A stretch of DNA of 54,554 bases. Source: Calvatia gigantea. Its lineage: Eukaryota; Basidiomycota; Agaricomycetes; Agaricales; Lycoperdaceae. A program made the translations under genes and the position numbers. Each line of letters begins with the position of its first letter. The first letter of the stretch is position 1. The stretch is taken from positions 1 to 54,554 of the forward strand of contig JACAAK010000044.1 of NCBI GenBank assembly GCA_025093985.1. The letters run 5' to 3'. The notes beneath the pieces are model-generated. The model was not told where the DNA came from. It saw only the letters and a program-made list of their open reading frames with translations, and made no database searches. Shown here piece after piece: positions 22,027 through 33,604 of the stretch.

Positions 22027-23483
22027 TTAGTTGGCCTTTTCAACACCACGATCATCCACTTCACGCACCACACCCGAGTCTGTATTTAAAACCTCAAACT
22101 CAATACGACGGTTTTTAAATTTGCCTTCATCGGTTTGATTATCTGCTATTGGCTTTTCTTGCCCATAACCAATCGCTCTCAACTGCGCAGGATCGACGCC
22201 TTTAAAAATTAAATAATCCACCACCGCTTGTGCTCGATTTTGCGATAAAGTTTTATTGACTGCCGCATCTCCCGTTGCATCTGTATGCCCCATCACGGTC
22301 AGTTTGACTTGCGGTGCTTTTTGCATCAGCGCTGCGGCCTGATCCAAGATCGACTTATTGACATCAGGTATCGTCGATGAAGCTGTATCAAAGTTAATAA
22401 TTTGCAAATTCAATGCCGTGGCAACATCTAATGCTCGAACTTGCTCAGGATTAATTTCTGCCAGCGCACGCTCAGCATCACTAATACTGGTATCCACGGC
22501 ACGATTGACATCCAGTGGTTGCTGCGTCACAACTGTCATATTACGCAGTAAAGGTTTAATTTGATCTGCCACTTTAAGTGCATTGGTTGGATCTTGTGAT
22601 TGAATCGATAACTGATTGCCAAACCAGGTTAAATTTACATTCGGCACACCTTTCAATGCACTGATTACACTGGGTATCGCATCTTGGTCGATAAATTCAG
22701 TGTGATACATACTCTGCATATCGGCACCACAGCCGATGCTGTTATTAAAAATTTGCTTTACTTCTTTTTGCAAAATTTCAACATAAGCCGCATTGGCTGA
22801 GAAAATTTGGCAAGTGACCAAATCTCCTGTTGCCCTGTGATGATTTGAAATTTAGCAGGTTGGCTGGAATTCACATTTGCAGCAGGTGCTGTTTCAGTTG
22901 TGGCTTTTTCGGTACAGGCTCTAAAAATAAAAGCAAACAATGCCGCAAAAATAATTAAAGCCAAAACTGGCAGTAAAAATGACCGTTTCTCATCTACTTT
23001 TGTAGCATGTACGCTTGCAGGTGCAACATGTGTAGCTTGTCCTTGTAAGATATTTACCCCCAATCCGGCCAGTAATGCAGTTGCCCACTCAGGTAACGCA
23101 CGACTAATGGAATCTGTGTTGACTTGTAGTAAATGGGAAATCGCTTCAGGTTCTGAAGAGCCTGCCTCTGTGGCTAAAAATGCTAATGCAGGTGTAATCG
23201 AACGGCTCAAGGTACTTTCAATTTCATCTGCGGGTGCTGCCCGCGGACATGCTCCAAAAACTGTTGCTTGAGACTGACATTCGAGGCAAAAGCATCATTG
23301 AGACGTGGATTCAACTGCTGCTGAAATGCAGGAATCAGTTCAGATTTTGACTTTAATATAGACAGTAAAATTGGTAAAAAGGATTGAATTGCTTGATTTT
23401 TTTTCAAGTAAATGTTGTGTATCACCCTCTAAAACAATTGCAGAGACATTTTGTTTTAGTAAATCCATAAAATCGACATTCAT
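22027..23483 (-). CDS. OmpA-domain membrane protein with unassigned N-terminal region (frameshifted)
   Basis: This is an envelope protein of about 485 residues. Residues 1-170 or so are soluble and helical (LPILLSILKSKSELIPAFQQ) and I do not recognise them. One membrane segment, FLLPVLALIIFAALFAFIF, follows. The next part is BON-like (PNVNLTWFGNQLSIQSQDP). The last 120 residues are an OmpA peptidoglycan-binding domain with INFDTASSTIPDVNKSILDQ, VMGHTDATGDAAVNKTLSQN, RAQAVVDYL and NRRIEFEVL. Breaks lie near 23395, 23215 and 22810. The start is ATG 23483 with a GGGGTAAGA ribosome site. The protein probably anchors to peptidoglycan. Confidence 0.8.
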
Positions 23484-23597
23484 GAAGTCTTACCCCACTT
23501 TTTTCTCATTGTTTTCATCGTCATTTTTCCAGTTTATCTGTTCATTTTTTATACTTTGTAAAATATTGTATTTGCATCAGTTTTTATCTAGGCCCAA

Positions 23598-23625
23598 TAA
23601 AAAAGCCAGCCGAAGCTGACTTTTT
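23598..23625 (-). terminator. Intrinsic terminator of pyrC'
   Basis: Arms AAAAGCCAGC and GCTGACTTTT enclose CGAA, with one weak pair. The minus-strand product ends in a T run, about 22 bases past the pyrC' stop. Confidence 0.78.
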
Positions 23626-23646
23626 AATCCACATTTAATGCAATAT

Positions 23647-24889
23647 TTAAGCTGCAAAAGTTTTTTTAGAACTTTTCCTTTCACCACTTGATTGATCAAA
23701 GGTGTATTTTTACCTTGCGACAAAATATTGGTCTTTATTCACAATCCAGTCTAACTCAGGATCAACCAATACCCAGGCTGCTTCAGCAGTCCAACGTTCA
23801 AGCATATTGGCTACCGTGGCAGGTGCAATCGTGACTTTTTCGACCCCATTCCAAAGGACTAAATAAACCTTCACGTACCAATTGCACACCAAAAGCTACA
23901 TAGGTATCAAAAGCGGTGATGCCCGGTTGTGTTTCAGCAAATGGTGCCAGCTTTGCCGAACTGCTCAGCGGTTCATGATGCGTACAAATCGCATCGATCA
24001 CGCCACTTTTCACGCCTTGGCGAAGAAGCTCTTTATCCGACTCTGCACGTAGTGGCGGACGGACGTGTGCAAGTGAGTTGAAGCCATCAATCAGCTGATC
24101 TGTTAAATGCAGCTGATGCATTCGCCACATCGCATGTGACTGGTAGACCTTTATCTTTAGCGATTTTAATCAAATCAACAGAAGCACCTGTAGACAATAA
24201 ACCAAAGTGGGCACGAACACCTGTCGCTTCAATCATTAACAAATACTTGGCAATGGCAATGGTTTTCGGCAATCGCAGGGATGGTTGGTAAGCCCTGACG
24301 CGATGCCACAAAGCCCTCATGGACACAGCCATCTTTGGCAATTTGCGGTTCTTCGGCATAAAACACCACCGTCATACCAAGGCCTGCTGCGTATTCTAAA
24401 GTGCGCAGCACCACATCGTCATCTGCAAAAGGCGCACTGGCATTTGAAACGGCTGTACAACCACCCTTTTTGAGACCCGCCATATTTGCAGGTTGCTTAC
24501 CTTGTAAGCCTTGGGTTTGAGCACCAATCACTTCAAGATAAATGCCGCCATCCAGCATCGCTTTTTCCATCAGACCATGAATCAAAGCACCATTGTCTTG
24601 TACAATCGGTTTTTGAGTCTGGCGGTGTAAACACATGCAAAATACCATTTTCACGCGCAGCACGACCTTCTGATTTTAATGTCCCGTGCTGTTGCTGACC
24701 CGGCTCACGTAGGCGTGCACATAAGTCTACCATGGTCGGCATCAACCACTTGCCTTGACCATCAATTGTTTCAGTGACATTGGCTGTTTCAGCAACCAAC
24801 TTGCCATTTTCGATATACACCGTTTGAACCGCATCTGTTTGATGAATTGGGTCAAGAACACGTACATTTTCAATTTTTACAACAGTCAT
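23647..24889 (-). CDS. pyrC': Dihydroorotase-like protein PyrC', predicted non-catalytic (frameshifted)
   Basis: This is a dihydroorotase-fold partner of aspartate transcarbamoylase, about 412 residues. It aligns with class I dihydroorotases, but the metal site is gone. The HxH before LREPG is replaced ([13 protein letters not shown]). The usual HISHVST is HFGLLST, and the catalytic TDHAPH is THHEPL. Such inactive PyrC' subunits are known in Pseudomonas-type ATCases, where they support the PyrB dodecamer. Breaks lie near 24610, 24265, 24125, 23850 and 23716. It starts 10 bases after pyrB, so the two are cotranscribed. An active PyrC must be encoded elsewhere. Confidence 0.9.
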
Positions 24890-24899
24890 GACTTATTCC

Positions 24900-25919
24900 T
24901 TATCCCGCAATCGCGTCTAACAAACCTTGCTCTTGCAGTTGACCTTGCATTGCAAGCGCCAAAACTGCCATACGTACAGCAATTCCCATTGGTCACCTGA
25001 TTTAAAATCACAGACTGTGGACCATCAGCAATACTGGAATCAATCTCTACACCACGGTTCATAGGCCCCGGATGCATCACGATACAATCAGGTTTTGCCA
25101 TCGCAAGACGTTCTTTGTTTAAACCGTACATTTTGTAGAATTCGGCTTGAGATGACAGCGCAGGCGAATCAATGCGTTCATTTTGAATACGTAAGGTAAT
25201 AATCACGTCGCAGTCTTGAATCCCAGCTTCCATGTTATTAAATAAACGTACACCTTCACCATATTCATCAAAGCCGTATGGCAGTAGCGTGTTCGGTGCA
25301 ATTACGCGAATGTCTTTACACCCCAGAGTTTGTAATGCAGCAACATCTGAACGCGCCACGCGTGAGTGTTTAATATCACCAATGATGGCAATTGAAATAT
25401 CTTCAAATTTCTTTTTGGTTTCACGGCGAATGGTCAGCATGTCCAACATAGCTTGTGTTGGATGCGCATGACGGCCATCACCTGCATTGATAATTGCGAC
25501 ATGCGGACAAACGGTTTGGGCAATAAAATGTGCCGCACCCGACGAAGAATGACGTACTACAAAAATATCCGCAGCCATCGCTTCTAAGTTCCATAAAGTG
25601 TCTCTGAGCGTCTCCCCTTTGGAAGTACTTGAACGTGCGATATCGATATTTAATACATTTGCAGAAAGACGCTTTGCCGCTGCTTCAAAAGTGGTACGAG
25701 TACGGGTTGAGTTTTCAAAGAAAAGGTTCATTACCGTTCGACCTTCTAAGAGGTTGTTGGTAATCAGCTGATTTTTGGTCATTAAAAAAGGACTGCGCGG
25801 TGTCCAATATTTTTGTAAGAGTTTTCTTTAGAAAGGCCTTCGATGGTGAGGAAGTGTTTGAGATGACCATCTTGGTTGAGTTGAATCTGACTCGGAGTAT
25901 GCAATGCTGCCAAGTGCAT
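24900..25919 (-). CDS. pyrB: Aspartate carbamoyltransferase catalytic subunit (frameshifted at both ends)
   Basis: This enzyme joins carbamoyl phosphate and aspartate in pyrimidine synthesis. The carbamoyl-phosphate site is [59 protein letters not shown] and [16 protein letters not shown] are all standard. An extra A lies near 25825 (SKETLTKIL) and another break lies near 24995 ([20 protein letters not shown]). The read-through length is about 339 residues, the class that pairs with PyrC'. The start at 25919 has an AAGGA site. A TATAAT-like -10 box lies upstream at 25949-25954. Confidence 0.96.
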
Positions 25920-25948
25920 GAGAGATTCCTTGTACGTTAAGTTAACGC

Positions 25949-25954
25949 ATTATA
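25949..25954 (-). promoter_or_regulatory. Possible pyrB -10 box
   Basis: On the minus strand TATAAT occurs about 30 bases before the pyrB ATG, with no clear -35 box upstream. I see no other structure or gene in the AT-rich spacer 25955-26160. Confidence 0.4.
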
Positions 25955-26164
25955 CAGATTTTCTTTTTGATTTGGACCTCAGTTTAAAACAATTGCCTTA
26001 ATTATCATCGGCTTCAAAACTAAGATTATGAAATTCTTATCTATTATTTCAACCAGTTAAATTAAACCATCAAAGGCTAAATTAGCCAAATTCAGAGTTC
26101 ATCAAATTGCTATAAATATCAATTCCATAGAGTTTCTTATCTCATTTATCCCAAGCGGACATTT

Positions 26165-26186
26165 AAAAAAGCTCTCTTGCGAGAGC
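26165..26186 (-). terminator. Intrinsic terminator of the 26.2-kb small gene
   Basis: GCTCTC-GCAA-GAGAGC, followed by six T on the minus strand. Confidence 0.85.
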
Positions 26187-26205
26187 GATCCAACTTTAGC
26201 GATTC

Positions 26206-26559
26206 TTATCGTAAAGCGCCAATATAGTGATGTGACACTTGGGCACGGTAGATTTCTTCTTCAGTGGCATCTAACTCATGTCGTGTCGTGTCGACCTGTT
26301 TAGGTTTTTCGATCACGGCTGTTTCTTCATAGTTAAAAACATCCATGACACTGTCTAAACGACTCACCAATCGAATCAGTTCAGCATCTTCTGTACTTAA
26401 AGCAAGCTCTGCCATCTGACGTGCGTAACTTGGATTTTCCACCAAATACATCACATCAATTACACGCCCCGATACACGGCGCAGACGTGCATAAAGTAAA
26501 GTTGCAATTGAAAAAGCATCAGCATGACTTACAACACCGCGATCTAACTTGGTCGACAT
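26206..26559 (-). CDS. Conserved hypothetical protein, 117 residues
   Basis: I do not recognise this protein. It is soluble and helical, with an arginine-rich start (LLYARLRRVSGRVIDVMYLV) and an acidic, charged second half (SRLDSVMDVFNYEETAVIEK). There is no signal peptide or membrane segment. The frame is intact. The ATG at 26559 is preferred because AAAGGGG lies six bases upstream, while the ATG at 26565 touches that site. It stands alone with its own terminator, between pyrB and the divergent rlmKL gene. Nothing in the sequence gives a function. Confidence 0.75.
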   Translation of the reverse strand: MSTKLDRGVVSHADAFSIATLLYARLRRVSGRVIDVMYLVENPSYARQMAELALSTEDAELIRLVSRLDSVMDVFNYEETAVIEKPKQVDTTRHELDATEEEIYRAQVSHHYIGALR

Positions 26560-26791
26560 ATTCATCCCCTTTCAAGTGAAAAAATATTTACTAACGATCT
26601 ATCAGAAATCAGTCAGCAAATTAAACTTGCAAGGATTTAGCAAAATACGTACCAAAAACGTTATTGTTCACATGGTGATTCATTTATTTTGATATTTCCG
26701 CTGAGTAGAGGCATATTTAAAAAACCATTCAGAGGCAAAATACGTTAAACTTTAGCAAGTTTATTTTGTTTTATTTTGGTCTCTCAAATTT

Positions 26792-29039
26792 ATGAAAACC
26801 GCTTCGCGTTTAAGCAGCTATTGGGTTACGTGTGCCGATGGCTTAGAAACCTTACTCCAAGAAGAATTAGAAGGTTTAGGTGTTCAAAACATTGAACGTT
26901 TTCCTGGGCGTTTAGTTTTCAAAGGTACACTGGAACATGCCTATCGCATTTGTATGTGGTCGCGTCTTGCTTCGCGTGTACTCACACCAATTCATGTCCA
27001 TGAACTGGAATTTAGCCATGACGCACGTGATGTTGCTGAAGAGCTCTATGAAGGTGCAATGAACTTTGATTGGTCGCTAATTTTTGCACCACAAAGCACC
27101 TTCGCCGTTCGTTTACATATTGAACGTGAAATTAAGGTGAACAGCCAGTTTGCAACTCTACGTGTAAAAGACGGTATCGTCGATTCATTCATGGAAGCTG
27201 TCGGTAAGCGTCCAAGTATTGATATTAAGCATCCTGAAATTACCATTTATGCACTCGCAGGAAAAACTGAACACACCTACTGTTTAGACTTATCTGGTGA
27301 TTCATTGCATAAACGTGGCTACCGTCGTTATATGACCGATGCCCCAATTAAAGAAAACTTAGCTGCTGCGATTTTACAAAAAGCTAAGCTCCTTGCAAAA
27401 AGACCCGATATTTTCCTTGACCCCATGTGTGGTTCTGGGACGTTCATTATTGAAGCATTGATGATGCTGACTGACCGCGCACCTGGTTTAGTTCGTCGTT
27501 TCGGTTTCAATGGCTGGAATGGCCATGATCATGATCTGTGGATGAGCATTAAAGCAGAAGCAGCTGAACGCCATCAAACAGCCTTGGAACAACCTCTTCC
27601 TAAGTTCTACGCATTTGATGCAGACTGGGAAGCAGTAAAAGCCACCAAGCAAAATATTATTGCTGCTGGTTTTGAACGTGTACTTGACCAGATCCAAATC
27701 GAAGAACGGACTTTAGCCGACTGGCCGAACTTTGAAGCCGAAGGAAAAACAGCCTTTATTGTGACCAACCCACCTTATGGTGAGCGTTTAGGTGATAAAG
27801 CTTCAAACCGTGCTTTATATTTAGGCTTATCTGCTTTACTGCAAAAGAACTTCCCAAATCAAACCGCAGCAGTTATCGCAGCAGCCGTTGAGCAAGCCGA
27901 TGTATTGGCGCTGAATGACCCGCAAACCATGCGTTTAATGAATGGTAAACTGCCAATTTACGTGCGTTCAGGTTCAGTTAAACCTGTTGCAGTGATCAAG
28001 CCGTTCTTGGAAACATGGCAACCGCAACAGTTTGAAGCAATTGAAGGCGCTGAAGACTTTGCTAACCGTTTACAAAAGAACATGCAGACCTTAAAGAAAT
28101 GGGCAGTGAAAGAAAACATTCACTGTTTACGTTTATATGATGCCGATCTTCCAGACTTTAACGTTGCAGGTCGATTTGTATGGCGAACGCTTACATGTCC
28201 AAGAATATGCGCCACCGAAAAAAATCGATCCTGAAAAAGCCAAAAAGCGTTTCAATCTTGCTTTACAGGCAATTCGTGCGGTGACAGGTTTAGGCCGTGA
28301 TGCGATTTTTATCAAAACACGTGCTCGCCAAGAAGGTAAAACTCAATATACCAAGCAAAGTACTGCTTCTAAGCGTTTTATCGTGCAGGAAGGCAAAGCA
28401 AAAATCTTAGTTAACCTAACCGATTACTTAGATACTGGCTTGTTCTTAGACCACCGTCAAATCCGCCTACGCATTGCACAAGAAGCACGTGGTAAGCACT
28501 TCTTGAACTTGTATAGCTATACCTCTACAGCCAGCTTACATGCAGCTTTAGGCGGTGCAGTAAGTACCACCAGCGTCGATCTTTCAAATACTTATTTGAA
28601 CTGGTCTAAAGAGAACTTCGTCTTGAACGGCTTAACGGTCGATCATGCCGATGAACAACATCAGTTCTTTGCCAGCGACTGTTTTGAGTGGTTAAAAGAA
28701 GGTCATGAGCAATATGAGCTGATCTTTATTGACCCACCAACCTTCTCAAACTCGAAGAAGTTCTACGGTACCTTTGATGTACAACGCGACCATTTATCCT
28801 TGCTCAAACGCGCGATGAACCGTTTAACCACGGACGGTACTTTGTACTTCTCAAACAACTACCGTGGTTTTGAAATGGACGAAGAAATTTTGGCGTTCTT
28901 TGATGTCGAAGAAATCACCCAAGAGACGATTGGGCCAGATTTCAAGCGCAATCAGAAAATTCACCGTGCTTGGAAAATTACCCACCCAAAAACTAATGCA
29001 CTGAAGATGAAATACCAGCAGCTCTTTCATCTTCGCTAA
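26792..29039 (+). CDS. rlmL: Bifunctional 23S rRNA methyltransferase RlmKL (one frameshift)
   Basis: This enzyme makes m2G2445 (RlmL part) and m7G2069 (RlmK part) in 23S rRNA. In order there is an N-terminal THUMP-type RNA-binding region, then an RlmL methyltransferase with FLDPMCGSGTFIIEALMM and the N2-guanine motif VTNPPYGERLGDK. The RlmK half has FLNLYSYTSTASLHAALGGA and LIFIDPPTFSNSKKF. One extra G near 28170 shifts the frame between the halves, at DADLPDFNVAVDLYGERL, and the two halves overlap in different frames for about 97 bases. The read-through protein is about 748 residues, normal for the fused enzyme. It is monocistronic. Confidence 0.95.
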
Positions 29040-29068
29040 ATTTTGCATTAGACAATTTTCAGATATAA

Positions 29069-29093
29069 AAAAGGGACGAAATACGTCCCTTTT
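29069..29093. terminator. Bidirectional terminator between rlmKL and the DUF945 gene
   Basis: AAAAGGGACG and CGTCCCTTTT pair around a five-base loop, with A/T tracts on both sides. Confidence 0.88.
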
Positions 29094-29119
29094 ATTATGT
29101 TAGATCATCATATTTTGCA

Positions 29120-30407
29120 TTATTCAGTCAGGAAATTGGTTTGCCCATATTTGTAATCAACTGACATTTTCATGACATTCCCTTCACGTTTCACCTGCCC
29201 TGAACTCTGCATCGTCGAAAGCATGCTTTCGATCTCTTGATCAGACATGCTGATGCCTCCTTTTTGCAGATAATTATTCATGATGCGCGAGATCATATTT
29301 TTATCAAACTGAATATCTGCTTTGTATTCCATTAAACTCGGCATCATTTTCACCATACCCATCACCGTCGATTGATGACTCGGCATAATACGCCCCGTCA
29401 CACTCGCTTGTGCAACCCCTTCCCCGATAGCAAATTGGTTCTCTTTGGATTCAAAACGGAAACCTTCATTGATCACTGCCAATAAAGCAGGCTCCATATC
29501 TTTTTCCACGGCCTCTTTTGCCAAACAACTGTTTTCACTTTTCGCCAAAATATCAAACAGCGTCTGTAATTTCTGTCGGTTTATATCGAGTACATTAAAA
29601 TTAAACTGTACGTTTTGGACAGCGGGCGCTGAAGGCATTTTCATTTCATCTAGACGCAATAACATTTCAGTGTTTACAACTCGGTCTGTCAGTTCACTTT
29701 GTGTTTCTATACTAAAATTCTTTAGTTCGGCATTGATCGGTTTATTGATATCTCGATCTGACATTTTCAGTAGATCCATCTTAATTTTGGTTTCACCCGC
29801 CTCAAGATACTCACCATTCAGCCCTTGGTTACTTTTCTAGCTTTAGCCCCACCATTTGCAAATGTATATTTGGATCGGTGACTGTGAGATTCGGAATTTC
29901 AAGCTGTAAATCCAGTATCTTTAACTGTTGTTCGATCGGTTTTGCCCGAAACTTTAATGTCATCGGATCTAATCTAGACTGGAGTTGAGCCTCATTGCGG
30001 GTAATCACTGGCGTAGTCAAGGTACTATTCAAAGTACCCAACCAATTCACTTTGCTTTGTACTTTAAGTGGTTCCTTCAACAAAGACTGAAGTGCGCCAG
30101 GTGCTTGCATAATATTAATATCTGAACGAATCGCATATCCATTCCAACTCCGTTGAATATGATCCTGCCCCTTCAATTGGATCACTTCTTTCGGTTTACA
30201 TGGGTCTAGTACTAATTCAGCGGTCCAGTTCGCACTGCCATTTAAAGCACCCATTTGAAATTGTTGATATTGCAACTTTAAATCATTCGACTGTTTGGTG
30301 CTGTGTTGATAATAAGCCTTCAAACTTTTATCCGCATAAAGATTACCCCCTACTGCGACCACAGCAAGCGTAAGTACGCCTCCAATACCCCACTTCAATT
30401 GAGTCAT
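29120..30407 (-). CDS. DUF945 (YdgA-like) family protein (one frameshift)
   Basis: This is a membrane-anchored periplasmic protein of about 429 residues. An N-terminal anchor, WGIGGVLTLAVVAVGGNLYA, is followed by a long beta-rich region with many short repeats of the DUF945/YdgA type (LDLQLEIPNLTVTDPNIHLQ and GEGVAQASVTGRIMPSH). The frame breaks between 29779 and 29840, near the SNQGLNGEYLEAGETKI segment. The family has no settled biochemical role. It has its own start and lies upstream of no other gene on this strand. Confidence 0.8.
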
Positions 30408-30584
30408 TTCTTCTATCTCAAGTTGTTTGTTTTTTATTAAAATAAATTATAAAGAGAATCTTCAAATAAAGATAATTGTTTTGCAAATAAATCACTTAGA
30501 TGCAACACCCATCACATAAATGTGAAAACTTAGGTCACATTTTGGCTTAAAAATGTCATCTTTTAACATTTCTATCCCGCAATA

Positions 30585-30610
30585 AAAAACCCAGCCGAAG
30601 CTGGGTTTTT
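30585..30610 (-). terminator. Intrinsic terminator of clpB
   Basis: AAAAACCCAGC-CGAA-GCTGGGTTTTT is a perfect 11-base stem. On the minus strand it ends in a T run, 25 bases past the clpB stop. Confidence 0.92.
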
Positions 30611-30634
30611 AGTTTCAATGAATCATTTACACAA

Positions 30635-33214
30635 TTAACTCATTTTCACTTTGTCAAAGCTCAACTGACCATCTTGTGCAGTGATCATAATATTGTCTCC
30701 AGCCACATAGTAACCCGACAATATTTTTTGAGCTAAGTTGTTTTCAACCTGTTGCTGGATGGCACGTTTCAATGGGCGAGCACCGTAAACTGGGTCAAAA
30801 CCAGCGTCAATCAATAAGTCAAAGGCTTGATCATCCACCGTTAAGCGCATATCTTTTTCAACCAAACGATCACGTAAACGATCCAATTGGATATCGGCAA
30901 TACCACGAATTTGCGCTTTTTTGAGTGAATGGAAAACCACTAACTCATCAATACGGTTGATAAACTCTGGACGGAAATGTTGCGCCACGGCATTCATCAC
31001 CACTGCTCGAACTTCTTCATCCAAAGGATTATCACCCAACTCACGCACATCACTCGAACCTAAATTCGATGTCATGACGATCACAGTATTTTTAAAGTCA
31101 ACCACGCGACCTTGCGAATCCGTTAAGCGACCATCATCCAACACTTGGAGCAAGATGTTAAACACATCAGGATGTGCTTTTTCCACTTCATCGAACAGCA
31201 CGACACTATACGGTTTACGACGTACAGCTTCGGTTAACACACCACCTTCTTCGTAGCCAACATAACCAGGAGGTGCACCCACCAAACGGCTGACAGAGTG
31301 TTTTTCCATAAACTCGGACATGTCGATACGAATCATGGCATCGTCACTATCAAACAAGAAGTTTGCCAGTGCTTTGGTCAACTCTGTTTTACCAACACCA
31401 GTTGGGCCCAAGAATAAGAACGAGCCGCTCGGTCGGTTCGGGTCAGACAAGCCCGCACGCGAACGACGAACCGCATTAGATACTGCAACCACAGCATCAT
31501 CCTGCCCGACGACACGGTTATGTAAGAACTCTTCCATATGGAGAAGTTTCTCACGTTCACCTTGCATCATTTTAGCCACTGGAATGCCCGTAGCAGCACT
31601 AACGACTTCTGCAATTTCATTGTCAGTGACTTTGTTACGCAGTAGTTTTGGCTCTTCTTTTTCCTCAACGACTTCTTCTTCATTGAGACGTTTTTCCAGC
31701 TCTGGAATCACACCATACTGAAGACGCGACATTTCACCCAAGTCGTTTTCACGCTGCGCTTTTTGCAACGCAATACGCGCCTGATCTAATTCAGCTTGAA
31801 CTTGTTTGGTGCCTTCAACTAAGGTTTTTTCAGCTTTCCAAACTTCTTCTAGATCATTGTATTCGTGTTGAACTTCACTGATTTGCTTTTCAAGATGAGC
31901 GACTTCCGCACGACTACCTGCATCTTCATCTTTTTTCACTGCTTCAAGTTGCAGTTTCAATTGAATCAAACGACGCTCAAGTTTATCCAAAGCTTCTGGC
32001 TTAGAGTCCAGCTCCATTTTGATACGAGAAGCCGCTTCATCAATCAAATCAATCGCTTTATCAGGCAATTGACGGTCGGTGATATAACGATGTGACATTT
32101 TCGCTGCTGCAATGATGGCAGAGTCTAAAATTTTCACACCATGGTGCACTTCGTAGCGCTCTTTCAAACCACGTAAAATCGCAATGGTGTCTTCCACACT
32201 CGGCTCATCGACCAACACTTTTTGGAAACGACGCTCTAGTGCAGCATCTTTTTCAATGAATTGGCGATATTCATCTAATGTTGTTGCACCAACACAGCGT
32301 AACTCACCACGTGCCAGAGCAGGTTTGAGCATATTGCCTGCATCCATCGCACCATCGCCTTTACCTGCGCCTACCAGCGTATGTAATTCGTCGATGAACA
32401 AAATGACTTCACCATCCTGTTTAGACAAATCTTTCAGTACTGCTTTTAAGCGCTCTTCAAACTCGCCGCGGTATTTAGCACCTGCAAGCAATGAACCCAA
32501 ATCTAAGGATAAAACACGTTTACCTTGTAAGCTTTCAGGCACTTCACGGTTAATAATCCGCTGTGCTAAGCCCTCAACAATGGCTGTTTTACCCACCCCT
32601 GGTTCACCAATCAACACGGGGTTATTTTTGGTACGACGCGACAAAACTTGAATGGTACGACGAATTTCGTCATCACGCCCAATCACAGGATCTAACTTAC
32701 CTGCAAGTGCGCGTTCAGTTAAATCAATGGTGTATTTATTCAGAGAATCACGTTGATCTTCATGATTGTTGCTCATGACTTTCTCATCACCTCGAATTTT
32801 TAAAATGACTTTGCGTAAGCTGTCTGCTTGTACGCCCACGCTGTTGAGTAGCGTTTTAGTTGCCCCCACTTCGGCCAAGGCTTGCATCACCCAATCGGTA
32901 GACAAAAACTCATCACCTGCTTTTTGCGCGAAGCTATCTGCCAAATTCAGTGCTTTGACTGCCTCTGAACTTAAGTTGACGTCTCCTGTAGGATTTGTCA
33001 GTGTTGGTGCATCAGCTAGCGCTTGTTTTAATTTGCTTTGTAAAGCAGGTAAATTGGCACCCGCTTGCTGCAACAAACTCAGATTAGAGGTTTCTTCTAA
33101 CAATGTTGATAAGATATGAATACCTTCAATTGCGGTATGGTCTTTCCCCACTGCAAGTGATTGAGCATCTGAGAGAGCTTGCTGTAAGCGGTTTGTGAAT
33201 TTTTCAAATCGCAT
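30635..33214 (-). CDS. clpB: ATP-dependent disaggregase ClpB
   Basis: ClpB is a hexameric AAA+ disaggregase that works with DnaK to rescue heat-aggregated proteins. The frame is intact at 859 residues. The order is an N domain ([20 protein letters not shown]), AAA-1 with Walker [16 protein letters not shown] and Walker [16 protein letters not shown], a coiled middle domain near residues 410-530, and AAA-2 with [19 protein letters not shown] and [16 protein letters not shown]. The ATG at 33214 is preferred over the GTG at 33229, because AGGAAA in that segment is the likely ribosome site. A sigma-32-like promoter lies upstream at 33362-33390. Confidence 0.98.
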   Translation of the reverse strand: MRFEKFTNRLQQALSDAQSLAVGKDHTAIEGIHILSTLLEETSNLSLLQQAGANLPALQSKLKQALADAPTLTNPTGDVNLSSEAVKALNLADSFAQKAGDEFLSTDWVMQALAEVGATKTLLNSVGVQADSLRKVILKIRGDEKVMSNNHEDQRDSLNKYTIDLTERALAGKLDPVIGRDDEIRRTIQVLSRRTKNNPVLIGEPGVGKTAIVEGLAQRIINREVPESLQGKRVLSLDLGSLLAGAKYRGEFEERLKAVLKDLSKQDGEVILFIDELHTLVGAGKGDGAMDAGNMLKPALARGELRCVGATTLDEYRQFIEKDAALERRFQKVLVDEPSVEDTIAILRGLKERYEVHHGVKILDSAIIAAAKMSHRYITDRQLPDKAIDLIDEAASRIKMELDSKPEALDKLERRLIQLKLQLEAVKKDEDAGSRAEVAHLEKQISEVQHEYNDLEEVWKAEKTLVEGTKQVQAELDQARIALQKAQRENDLGEMSRLQYGVIPELEKRLNEEEVVEEKEEPKLLRNKVTDNEIAEVVSAATGIPVAKMMQGEREKLLHMEEFLHNRVVGQDDAVVAVSNAVRRSRAGLSDPNRPSGSFLFLGPTGVGKTELTKALANFLFDSDDAMIRIDMSEFMEKHSVSRLVGAPPGYVGYEEGGVLTEAVRRKPYSVVLFDEVEKAHPDVFNILLQVLDDGRLTDSQGRVVDFKNTVIVMTSNLGSSDVRELGDNPLDEEVRAVVMNAVAQHFRPEFINRIDELVVFHSLKKAQIRGIADIQLDRLRDRLVEKDMRLTVDDQAFDLLIDAGFDPVYGARPLKRAIQQQVENNLAQKILSGYYVAGDNIMITAQDGQLSFDKVKMS

Positions 33215-33361
33215 TCTTGTTTTCCTCACAACAAATTTCGAACTTGATGGATATATGGGAACAATTGCTCAAAATTCAATTCAAATTTAATTAATTTTTC
33301 TACATTTTAACTTATTTTTCATTAGTTTATCTTAAGAATAAACTCATAAGACTCGGTTATA

Positions 33362-33390
33362 AGATGGGTCTTATCCGCCTTATTTTCAAG
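33362..33390 (-). promoter_or_regulatory. Sigma-32-like (heat-shock) promoter of clpB
   Basis: On the minus strand CTTGAAA (33384-33390) is followed after 15 bases by CCCATCT (33362-33368), matching the RpoH consensus CTTGAAA-N11-16-CCCATnT. Transcription would begin near 33353, giving a leader of about 140 bases before clpB. No other coding signal is seen in 33215-33604 except this and the osmC terminator. Confidence 0.75.
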
Positions 33391-33557
33391 CGCCAACCTA
33401 GATTATTTATGTATTAAAGACCACGACGACCTATCAATCCGTGACAACCAAAATCATTTGATCAATTATTAATCAAACAAGCAACGCATTTTTCTATTTA
33501 TTCGTGTGATGAATTGTGTCCCAGTTTACGGAATCAAAACAAAAGCGTGAAGCATGA

Positions 33558-33581
33558 AAAAGGCCGATCACTAGATCAGCC
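33558..33581 (-). terminator. Intrinsic terminator of the osmC-type gene
   Basis: GGCTGATC and GATCGGCC (one wobble pair) around TAGT, with a T run next on the minus strand, about 24 bases past the stop at 33605. Confidence 0.78.
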
Positions 33582-33604
33582 TCAAATGACTTAAAAGTCA
33601 GCGT

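Noticed and set aside
1..26000. Real pseudogenes or recent gene decay
   Set aside because: Breaks are single bases in homopolymers in essential and non-essential genes alike (pyrB, rnhB, csrA), and all conserved motifs stay intact. Decay would not treat essential genes this way.
31320..31721. Plus-strand frames of 110-155 residues inside clpB
   Set aside because: They are antisense to a fully supported clpB frame and rich in serine and threonine, as expected of shadows of that gene.
33215..33229. GTG start of clpB at 33229
   Set aside because: That segment holds the AGGAAA ribosome site for ATG 33214, and the family starts MRFEKFT.
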